From positions 423,307 through 487,306 of the forward strand of contig CAWZYM010000104.1 of assembly GCA_963966185.1 (NCBI GenBank): a DNA stretch of 64,000 nucleotides. Direction: 5' to 3'. Below the pieces are notes generated by a model. It searched no databases, had not been told where the DNA came from, and saw only the letters and a list, made by a program, of their open reading frames with translations. Positions 11,438 through 19,878 of the stretch are shown here, one piece after another. Origin of the DNA: Rhabditoides inermis. Taxonomy: Eukaryota; Nematoda; Chromadorea; Rhabditida; Rhabditidae. A program made the translations under genes and the position numbers. Each line of letters begins with the position of its first letter. Within the stretch, counting starts at the first letter, position 1.

Positions 11438-11750
11438 ACTCTCTCTCTGTTCTCGCAATGCGCCTCTCCAAACAATAGAATCAAGTGCATCATTGAACAG
11501 TCAACAGTCATACAGACATACAGTAGACGCTCTTGAAACCAATCACTCAAAGAAACTGTGACGCGGCGAGGGTTTTAGAACCTAATTGTCAATAGAATTG
11601 ATTTGTAATTGAGTCAAATGACTTTGTATCAAATCATCAATTAAGATATTTGGAATTATCTAATCTAATGCTGCAATAAACACTAAACGTTAGTCGAAAA
11701 CATTCGTCGCTTACAATCTTTTTCTTAGCTTTACAATAACTCTTTTTACA
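10900..11750. other. Intergenic region upstream of the F-box gene
   Basis: Holds the F-box promoter region, including a short GT/CA-rich stretch at 10908-10930 and 10990-11010, and a long (CT)n microsatellite at 11372-11449. The frames in it are low-complexity or chance. No gene is supported. Confidence 0.5.
11372..11449. repeat. (CT)n microsatellite
   Basis: CT run with a few TTCT interruptions. It is the last long dinucleotide tract before the tandem array. Confidence 0.95.
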
Positions 11751-12119
11751 GATTTGTTTTTTCGAAGTCCGCTTTCGATTGCTGAGCCGAGCGCTACAAC
11801 AAATTCCCGTGATCACGTGAGTAGACCAGAGACAGAAGGAAGGAAACTTGAAAGAAAGTCTGAAATTCATTTCTTCCAGTATGCATGTTGAAAATCCGCG
11901 ATAATGTTCTCACCGAGAAATTCTAAGTGAAATGTGGGACAATTTTTGTCAAACTAGATATCACAGCATTCAGCATTGTCAAGATATGATAACTACACGT
12001 GTACATACGCTGATATGAAACCGCTTCAACCGTTTACGTTAACAGTACATCACAAGCAAATTGGCTTAGAATGCACATTTATCTTTTCAAGATATGAAAT
12101 GGTTGTTCACAGAGAGAGT
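11751..12119. repeat. Diverged type A spacer marking the left edge of the tandem array
   Basis: From about 11750 this sequence aligns with the type A spacers (for example 31470-31797). Shared landmarks are CTGAAATTCAT, TTCCAGTATG, CCGCGATAATGTT, CAAGATATGATAACTA, CGCTGATAT and GGCTTAGAATGCACATTTATC. Identity is clearly lower than between the other spacers, as expected for the edge unit of an array that escapes homogenisation. The last part holds the 3' UTR of C1, with GATAAA as a possible poly(A) signal. Confidence 0.7.
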
Positions 12120-15100
12120 TCACAGAGCAGGAGTAGTGTTTTCGTCTTCGAAGTCCTCTTCTCCGATGAGACGAAGAATCGCCTGGAACTTGTTGGAATC
12201 GCACGACTTGAGCTCAGCACGAGCAGACGACGTGAGAGTAGAAGTGGCAGTGGCGATGTACTCCAGAGAAGTGGACTCCTCGTAGAAATCGCCCACGCTG
12301 CACTCCGAATACGAATACGCTTGCACCTCGACCACCTGAAACGTAGTTCAAAGTGTGTCTCGTTCCATCAGAACAGTGCTTACCATGGTGACGAAAGAAG
12401 AAGCTTCAACCGAGAGCGACTGGCATGACTCGAACACCTCAACGTAAGCGGCAGCAAACTCGGAAGAGATCTGTTCCAGAAGCGCTTTGAATGCGGTAAG
12501 CGAGAACTGCGAACGCATTTCAAAGGCAATGTAGATCTGGCTTTGTTGTTCAGCAGTCATATCCAGGAACACATTGTTGCACTCCACAGAAATCATTTCT
12601 GCAAACACAAAACTCAATTACACATTGTATGGATCTGAAATACCTTGGAAAACGGGCGGAAGAACTGTGATGTCAACAATTTCTCCAGCCTCCTGGCGTC
12701 CGAGCAGCTGGATAGAAGTCGAGACTATAAAGTGGATTCATATTTTGGAAACGCGTGTGAGACATACATTGCGACACACTGAAACATCCCTTGCACTTGG
12801 AAATGAGCTCTGTCTTAATAGAAACGTCAAGTGCCTCGAAAAGAGTGAAGAACTCCAGAACGGTGGAAGACTCCCATTTGGAGTCGTCACACTTCTTTGA
12901 CTTTAGCTGCAATTCAAACGTTGTACCTGATTATAAAACTTGATGTTACCTCATTGAACAACGCTTGAACTTGGCTAACGTACTGCACATCAACAGAGTT
13001 GACGAAGATAAGCTCGAACGAGAGGATGTAAGAGGTGTATTTCTTGAAGACCATCTCTCCACAGTAGAACGCTTGCTTTGCGTACTGAACAAAAATGTTA
13101 ATGTGAGACCCTTGCTGAAATGCGTACATAGACGATAGACTTGGAGTCGTCTTCGTTGCAAGATCCATCCCACTCCTTTGACTCTGACTTTTCGTTCGAA
13201 CCCGACTTGGATCCCTTTCCGTGCGAGCCGCTCTTGCTACCTCCGTGAAGCTTCTTCTTCTTCTTGTCTAGAACAAACACTATTTTCAGCATTCAAAAGA
13301 TGGTAACCATGGTATTGATCGAAGAATCCGTGGCAGTTCTCCTTGGCCACCTTTTTCTCAGAAGGTGTGAGGAACTTCCATCCAATGTAGATCTGGGTGT
13401 TGAATGCCAAGTCGGCCTCCACAGTAATGCTCTCTCCACACGCAAACTTGATCCACATGTCGCAGTTGTATTTGGTTAGGGTATAGAAAAAAGAGCCGAC
13501 AGCGGTTCCGTTGGTCGCTCCAATCTCCTCCATGAACGAAGTGTTGGTCACGTTGGCTAGCATAGGATTCATCAGTCCAAGCTGGATCAGAACACTGTTC
13601 ACGTAAGTGTAGTACTGAAATCGGTTATCAGAAGATCATTGAAAACCATTATACCTCGAACTCGAACTTGAAGTAGTGGCTTTTGCCGGACAGGAAAATG
13701 AGCTGATACTGTTGGTCAGTGGACAAACTGTTCCACGTCTCGTTCAGTTGGATGTCGATGAGCACTATAAAGAAGGCAAACACATGTAGTTTGTTTCTGA
13801 CAAATGATAACTCACTCTGAACAGACGATTCACACGAATCAACATCGATGGGATGGAATTCGATGGGGTTCTTAGCTTGCTCCCTGATCAGCGCGTTGAC
13901 TAAAACACAAACAACTTTGATGTGTTTTCAATCGTTCGTCGCTCACATTCGTCGTAAGCAAACATGAAGTCCATCTTGTAGAAGAGTTCGATGCGGAGCT
14001 CCCAGTCAAGTTTGAAGAAGAATTCATACAAAATGGCGTACTCCGGGGTCATCTCGAAATCAACCTTGACGGAGAAATCAGTGATCGTGGTGTTTTTGAG
14101 AATGTTAGTAATTGTGTCGCTCAGTTCGGGACAGAGAGCTGCTAGGAGTTGTGCGCGTGGCTCGAACACAGCATTCCACTTTTTGTAGTATCCCGGAGTT
14201 CCCATTGCAATGTTGTTCATCAGACTCCAGCCGATCGTGTTGTAGGGGAACGGGTTGTAGAATGTGACGAGGCTCTTCTTGGCACATTCCTCAACACTAT
14301 AGAAGATGGTGGGAGCACAGTGAGCGAGACGCTCGTGGGTCTCGAAATCGAGCTCGCGAAGACACGAGTCAACAGCAGCCAGCACCTCAGACTCCATGAA
14401 GAAGTCAAACAGAGCCAATTGCGAGAATGCGTAGTACTGCGCGGATTCAATCTGCAAACGATTAGAATCAAATGTCAGTTGAAATTATTCATAATAAACA
14501 TACCGTAGCTGTGAAAGTAGTGTTGTCCTGGACGTCACTGCTGAGGGAAGTGAAGAGGTTGAGCTCGAAAACTGCGGAGAATTCGACAGAGATGCTAGCA
14601 ATAGCCTGGGAGATGGATGCAGCATCGAAGTACTTGTGCGAGTGGCACGAGAACACCACAAACAGTTGGCACTTCTGCTCGAAAGTCAACTCCATGTACG
14701 CATCAAACACATCCACGGAGATGAGGGCTAAATGTGATATGTTGAGTTGCAATAGCTTGCAGTCTAATGTTCAATGTACCTTGGAAGACCTCGGGAATAT
14801 CAGTGAACTCCACTGTCTCGTTGACGCGTCCTATCACAGCGATGATCGTTTGGACTGAAATTTGCCATAATACTATGATTTGTTCCTTTGGCTATTAAAA
14901 ATCAGTGAACTCACAGTTGTGCGGGTTGAAAAAGATGTCACAGTCAGCGACAATTTCAGACCTCACAGACACGTCGAGTTTCGCGACTTCTTGAAGGAAT
15001 GCATAGACGTATGTAGTGGAGATGTCAGCGTTTGTGAAAGTCATTCCGTTGAGCTGAATCAACGATCGAAATGGCAGGTGAGTCTGATAGTGTTACCGTA

Positions 15101-16483
15101 GCAAAGATAGTTTCCAAGTGATGTCCGTTGTCAGGTCCAGCAAGAAGAATGAGCTGTGTTTGAATGGAGATAAAGTACTGGGTGTAGCTCTTGAACACTT
15201 GAGGTCCGGCACAGAACGTTTGGTAGATGTACTGTAAATATGGTATCATATTTTCGATGATGTTTCTGTGTTAGTCTACTCACGTATGCAATGTTGCTTT
15301 GATCTTCGGTGTTGCACGTTCCATCCCACTCCTTTGAAGCGGACTTTTCGCTCGAACCAGACTTGGACTTGGAGCCGTGCGATGCCTTCTTGTTCTTGCT
15401 TCCACTGCCTCCCTTCAGCTTCTTTCCCTTTTTCTCACACTTGTCCGTGAAGTCAGGGCAAGACTGCTTGACTTTCTTCTTGTCTTCAGCATACAGGAAG
15501 TTCCACTCGATGTCGATTTGAGTGAAAAACGCGCTGCTCTGAGCAGCAGTGATCACTTTTCCGCTGGAGTAAGTCATGAAAATGTCACAGTAGAAGGCAA
15601 TCGGCAGCTGGAGGAACTCGTCAATCTTGCTTCCGGCTGTCACTCCATTCTCCTCCATCACTGCAGAATCAGTCACATTCGACAACATCGGAGAAGCGAG
15701 TCCATAGCTGGTCAGCACATCGTACACTACCGCGTAATACTGAAATACGAAAATGCCTAATAGTGAACCACTCATGAATAGGAATTCCTACCTTATACTT
15801 GTTCTCGCTGGTGAACGAGATGGAGTTGTTGAAAAGAAAATGGAGATGTGACTGAGCTAGCTTAGTGTCGTTGTTGTTGGGAAGAGCGTTGAAAATGGCA
15901 GCGAGTTCTTCGTCCAAGAACACTGCAAAATACAAACTATGAGGGGTACCTGAATCCAAACTAACTGGATGCAGCAGGTTCACACGTGGCGACGTCGATG
16001 GTGTAAGGAACTGCGGGGTTGGCGTTCTCATTCGGAATGATCCTGCTGACTGCAAAATCGTACATTAGTTTCACGAATAACATGCTGTCGCATATGATAC
16101 TCACTGGCAGAGACGTTGAAGAAAAATTGAAGCTCGGGACGGGCGATGATTTGCTCGCGAAGAGTGCTGGAGAACTGGGCTCCATAGAACCAATCGAAAA
16201 AGACTCCTTCGGGTGTGTTGGAGAAGGTCCACTTCACATTCACATTCAGGTCGAAGTCCATGGCGCGAATCTCTGTGATCTTGGCCTCCAGCTCTTCACA
16301 CGCAGCTCCCAGCAGTTGGAAGCGTTGCTCGAAGTGCTTGTGCCACCGAAGGTTGTATGTGGACGGGACACTCATCGACTGTTGGTTGCAGAAGAACCAT
16401 GCCACGCCTCCCCTGGTGTAGTCAGGATTGCACGCCGCAGACGCGCCCGCCACCAGGAGGGAGAGAACGAGGACGATCTTCAT
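12120..16483 (-). CDS. Array copy C1: secreted two-module 1184-aa protein, 18 exons, family not recognised
   Basis: Exons: 16483-16105, 16049-15966, 15922-15792, 15739-15284, 15231-15097, 15053-14915, 14854-14780, 14727-14504, 14451-13947, 13899-13816, 13764-13655, 13614-13308, 13267-13128, 13084-12950, 12906-12768, 12724-12644, 12598-12384, 12335-12120. Every junction is GT-AG and in phase; exons total 3555 nt. Residues 1-16 (MKIVLVLSLLVAGASA) are a signal peptide, and no membrane segment follows. Residues 17-604 and about 605-1184 are homologous modules: CNPDYTRGGVAW aligns with YNPFPYNTIGW, YYAVVYDVLTSYGLASPMLSNVT with YYTYVNSVLIQLGLMNPMLANVT, and each has a Lys/Ser/Gly linker (about 301-337 and 877-908) ending in SKEWDGxC. 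The protein is rich in Phe and Tyr with about a dozen N-glycosylation sequons, so it is probably an abundant extracellular protein. I recognise no domain or function. C1 alone has Asn before the exon 6 donor where the other copies have Lys. Confidence 0.88.
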
Positions 16484-17523
16484 CCTGAACGAGTCAGTAT
16501 GAACACAAATTCGAGAAAAGAATGTGGAAGAGCATAGCGGAATTATGTGAATGCAAGCCGTAGAGGATGTTGATGTGATGACTGACTCCGGCGCTCTGCT
16601 TTTATGCAGCCATTTTTGCCGTTTTGAATGAAACGTGGCGAAAGTACACGTAAAAGTCTGCACTGAAAAAATACCAGGCGAACGTTTCGATCAAAATCAG
16701 AAATCAAATACTGTTAATCATTTTATCTACCACTCTTTTGAAATGTGAGCAATTGTAAAACGTGGATTCGGGAGATTCAATGTGAAGTGTGATGTAACGT
16801 GCTATACAAACCAGATTCAAAACTGGATGAATCTTTTTCGTATTACTTTTTTAGTTGAATAAAGAAACATACCGTTCTTTGCGTTTAACATGGTTACTAT
16901 TTCAACACACACTCGGTGATTCGGATGAAAACTGTACTGTTCGAATTCTAGGATAAACAATGCTGAAAACCGTTTTCTTTGTTGTTGTTGTTGTACATAT
17001 GCCAAGTTTTAAAATATGTCGAAATTTATCAATCTGAAATTGTTCTCAGTTTGTCACCAACATTTATAGCTTCAAAAAGAGATCTCCTAAGAACATGAGC
17101 AACTAACACCATGAAGTCCACGCTTTCAGACCAGTCTCGTTTGCGCACGACGTTATTTGAGAAACCAGATACGATTTTTGTTGCACTGTTTTTGTCTCGT
17201 TGAAACATATAAAATGACATCATATTTTTGAAATTTGAACCATTTTGAACACATCCAGAAATTGCCACCCGGACTAATTGCCAGTTGAAGATGAGTGATT
17301 GCGCAAATCTACCTCCAACTCCCTCTTTTATGGCTCTCTCCCTTTGGAAAAATGCCGAGTCTTGGCATCAAGCCACGCCGCCACACAGTCACTCTTCTTG
17401 AACTGGTATTCAGGGTGGCCATTCCTGGATGTGCATACATACGCTACATACATACGCTGATATAAAACCGCTTCAACCGTTCACAGTGAATCATAAGAAA
17501 ACTTGGCTTAGAATGCACACTTT
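16484..17523. repeat. C1-C2 spacer, type B, split by the LTR element
   Basis: With 26270-26298 this rebuilds a normal type B spacer of 1065 bases after removing the 4-base duplication. The minus-strand promoter of C1 is here: a TATA-like CATAAAAG at 16599-16606, 116 bases upstream of the ATG, conserved in position in all eight copies. TCGTTCAG followed by GATG directly before the start codon could be an SL trans-splice acceptor. The glutamine-repeat frame at 16817-17005 comes from a GTT triplet run and is not supported as a gene. Confidence 0.75.
16599..16606 (-). promoter_or_regulatory. TATA-like box of array genes (C1 example)
   Basis: CATAAAAG on the minus strand, set in the conserved context GGCTGCATAAAAGCAGAGCGC. 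The same box lies exactly 116-123 bases upstream of the ATG in every copy: 30777-30784, 36281-36288, 41786-41793, 47287-47294, 52716-52723, 58145-58152 and 63574-63581. The flank is conserved except for one C-to-T change beside the C8 box. Confidence 0.6.
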
Positions 17524-18307
17524 AGTAACTCATACCGCCACCTGGTCAAGGTGGGCGGCAGCGGAGTTGAACGTGGCTAGCACCTTGCCCAACACACACA
17601 AGAACACACACGTGATACGGCACGGAAAGGCGGCTTTATCTAGAGAAAAGATGCAAAAAGCAAGAGCAGATGAAGTTGACGACGAAGGGGCTTGGTGGAG
17701 GGTTTAAATACTGTCGGTTGGTGGCGTGAGGATTTGCAGGAAGGGTGCAGGAAGAGTGCTGAGGAGATCGCCGGCAGGCGATTGTGGTCTGCAATGACAA
17801 CAAATTAGCATTTGTCTCGGACAGGAGCGAAGTGATCATGGGAACAGTGCGGAAAGTGATGCAATTGGATGTAGGTTGCTTGGTTTGTTGGTCTCTGAGG
17901 AATGTTGCCAGAAGGCTCTCTCTCTCTCTCTAACAGTCTGCCTGTACTCTCTCTCTCAGTGATTCACACATGATGTGACGCGCGGAAGAGAGGGGAGAGC
18001 GCGAGGATGAGAGATCCGAAGCACGTGCGATGCGCGTGTGGTGCGCGTGCGAAGCGCGAGGCTGGGCACATGTGATACGCGTGCGATATGCGTGTAATGC
18101 GCGTGTGCTGCGTGTGCGGTACATGAGCGAGGGCACATGCGATGCGCATGTGTGAGAGATGATCCAGTGATGCGCGTGTGAGAGAGATGTATCAGAGATG
18201 CGCGTGCGAGAGAGACGAGTCATCGAAGCTCGCGTGCGCGACATGATAGCATCAGAGAGTGTTGCTTGAGAGCGTGCTAATTATCCGTGTGCGCAGCATA
18301 CGTCACA
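17524..18307 (-). repeat. 3' LTR
   Basis: 784 bases, apparently identical to the 5' LTR at 25486-26269. On the minus strand it starts TGTGACGTATGC and ends GAGTTACT. It contains a run of degenerate GATGCGCGTG-like repeats (18010-18240) and a short (CT)4-5 tract. The frames read across it are chance products of these repeats. Being about 1 kb upstream of C1, its promoter could read into that gene. Confidence 0.95.
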
Positions 18308-18340
18308 GCTATCCCCATTGCGGGTTGCCGACCTCGGCAA
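18308..18340 (-). promoter_or_regulatory. Candidate polypurine tract
   Basis: Immediately before the 3' LTR the minus strand reads AATGGGGATAGC, the only purine-rich stretch at the expected position. It is short and imperfect, so the call is weak. Confidence 0.35.
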
Positions 18341-18426
18341 TTGGAAAAAAAAGTACCCACCGAAAGAAGGGAGGAATGGTGGCGATAAGCCGAGTAGTGA
18401 GTGAGTGGCGAAAAGCCCGGGCGGCC

Positions 18427-19878
18427 TTATTCCATGAGATCGCTGATCTCCTGTCGGAGACGGGCGATGGCGCGCTCCTCGATGAGCGCGGAAGCCGGGT
18501 GTAGAAAAAGTGGCATAAGCCTGTGGGTGGACTCGAGGTCCCTAGCCGCATAGAAGGGGAGGTCCATGTATCGTGCCGGGTCGCAGTGCGATGTCACCTT
18601 CTTGGCATCCTTGGAGTCAAATCCGGTCTGGGTGGCGAAAAGCCCATTTAAGGGGTGCTCGGTCGACCGCTTGGGAGCTCTCTCTGTGTCGCTGGTTGTG
18701 TAGCGCGGCGTCTGGTCGCTTTTGTGCGGTCTGCTGGTTCGATCCCAGACTCGCACGTCGCGCCAGTCGACTTCCTTGCTGTCGTCTGCGGCTGCGGCAG
18801 AGAGGTTCTCGGGCTCCTCCGGCTCGTCGGCCGTGGTGTTCGACGGCGATCGCTCGCCTCCTGCGTCGGATGCGTTATCCGATTCCGAGTCGGATAGGTA
18901 TTCCAGGGTCGCTTCGTCTGAGGAGTCGTTGTCGTCTTCCTCCTCGTAGTCGAGTTCCTCGCCGGCATCGGGGTCGTCGATGAGGGTTGTCGTGGTGTCC
19001 ATGTGCTCTTCGGGAGCGGTGAGTTGTGTGCCCATTCCGGCCGAGCTGGGGGTTGCCTTGCCGGCCGCCGCTGGGATAGCGGGTGTTCCGTCGTCGGTGG
19101 GGGGAACGCGACGACTCTTCTTAGGTGGTGTCGCCGATGGTGGTGGGAAATCCCTGTCGTAATCGAGGAAGATGTCATCAGGAGATCGCGTGGCTTCTCT
19201 GCTGCGTGTCCACGGGGAATGAACTGCGCGGCCTTCCTGGACGTCGACGGGTGGCAGCAGGTCGCTGGTCGGAGTGGGCGGGGTAGCCATCAGGTCGTCG
19301 TCGTGGAGAATGGCCGAGTCGGGTGTGGCCAGATCCATCAGATCCATGCCTTCTTTCAGGAGGGCGGTCTCCGGTGTGTCGATGTTGAGCGGGGAATTGA
19401 TGTTGGGCGGCGCCACCTCGGCCAGGTACGGTGGCGACTCGCAGTGTGTGGTGGAGTTGGTCGTGGTCACGCTGGTGGGTCTGGCTTGCGAGAAGACGTT
19501 GGCGCGCCAGAAAGGGATGTCCGAAAAGGCTCGTGTGTCCTCGTCAGTCGCGGGCACAGGACTCGCAGCTGTGTCGTCGCTCGTGGTGTGGTCGACGACG
19601 GTGGTCGGATCGTCAATGTTGTTCTCGGCGCACGACGTGGTCGGCAGGTCGCATTCGGTGTAGGGTGAGGCTTGGGTGTCGACGGTGGGCGCTTCGACGG
19701 GCTCGGGGTGTGTGGAGTCGTCTTCAGCATGGATGGTGTCGGTGGGTGTGGCGGCGGCGGGCGTGGTGTCCGTGGCGAGGGTCTGGTCGCAGTCGGCGGA
19801 GTCGGCGGGGAGGGTGACGGGAACGGCGGGTAGGCGTGATGAGATAGAGTCGCAATAAGCGGAAGTGGGGTCGGTGGG
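18427..19878 (-). CDS. Retroelement ORF2: acidic protein in the -1 frame, 483 codons
   Basis: The frame is open from a stop at 19881-19879 to TAA at 18427-18429. It overlaps the end of ORF1 by about 410 bases in the -1 frame and has no ATG in its first 150 codons, so expression would need -1 frameshifting, or the frame was once continuous with ORF1. The N-terminal part is rich in Thr, Ala, Pro and Asp; the middle is strongly acidic (EELDYEEEDDNDSSDE); the last 110 residues look globular, with WRDVRVWDR, LNGLFATQTGFDSKD and a C-terminal helix. I recognise no domain, and it carries no polymerase or integrase motif. It could be the region that followed integrase in a parent element, or an accessory protein of this lineage. 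Confidence 0.6.
   Translation of the reverse strand, partial: PTDPTSAYCDSISSRLPAVPVTLPADSADCDQTLATDTTPAAATPTDTIHAEDDSTHPEPVEAPTVDTQASPYTECDLPTTSCAENNIDDPTTVVDHTTSDDTAASPVPATDEDTRAFSDIPFWRANVFSQARPTSVTTTNSTTHCESPPYLAEVAPPNINSPLNIDTPETALLKEGMDLMDLATPDSAILHDDDLMATPPTPTSDLLPPVDVQEGRAVHSPWTRSREATRSPDDIFLDYDRDFPPPSATPPKKSRRVPPTDDGTPAIPAAAGKATPSSAGMGTQLTAPEEHMDTTTTLIDDPDAGEELDYEEEDDNDSSDEATLEYLSDSESDNASDAGGERSPSNTTADEPEEPENLSAAAADDSKEVDWRDVRVWDRTSRPHKSDQTPRYTTSDTERAPKRSTEHPLNGLFATQTGFDSKDAKKVTSHCDPARYMDLPFYAARDLESTHRLMPLFLHPASALIEERAIARLRQEISDLME

Noticed and set aside
13264..16537. Plus-strand and alternate-frame ORFs of 60-172 codons recurring in each array copy
   Set aside because: They lie opposite or across the minus-strand exons, have no start or splice context, and repeat only because the underlying gene is repeated.
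16817..17005. Small glutamine-rich gene in type B spacers (62 aa, recurring)
   Set aside because: The QQQQQ run is a GTT triplet repeat; there is no signal peptide, splice site or promoter, and the recurrence follows the spacer.
17930..18244. 104-aa and smaller ORFs in the LTRs (rich in Arg, Ser, His, Thr)
   Set aside because: They derive from the GCGCGTG repeat block and occur only because the two LTRs are identical.
19467..19860. C-terminal Pro/Thr-rich tail of ORF1 as a functional domain
   Set aside because: Its composition is the frame shadow of the acidic ORF2, so it is probably not selected as protein.
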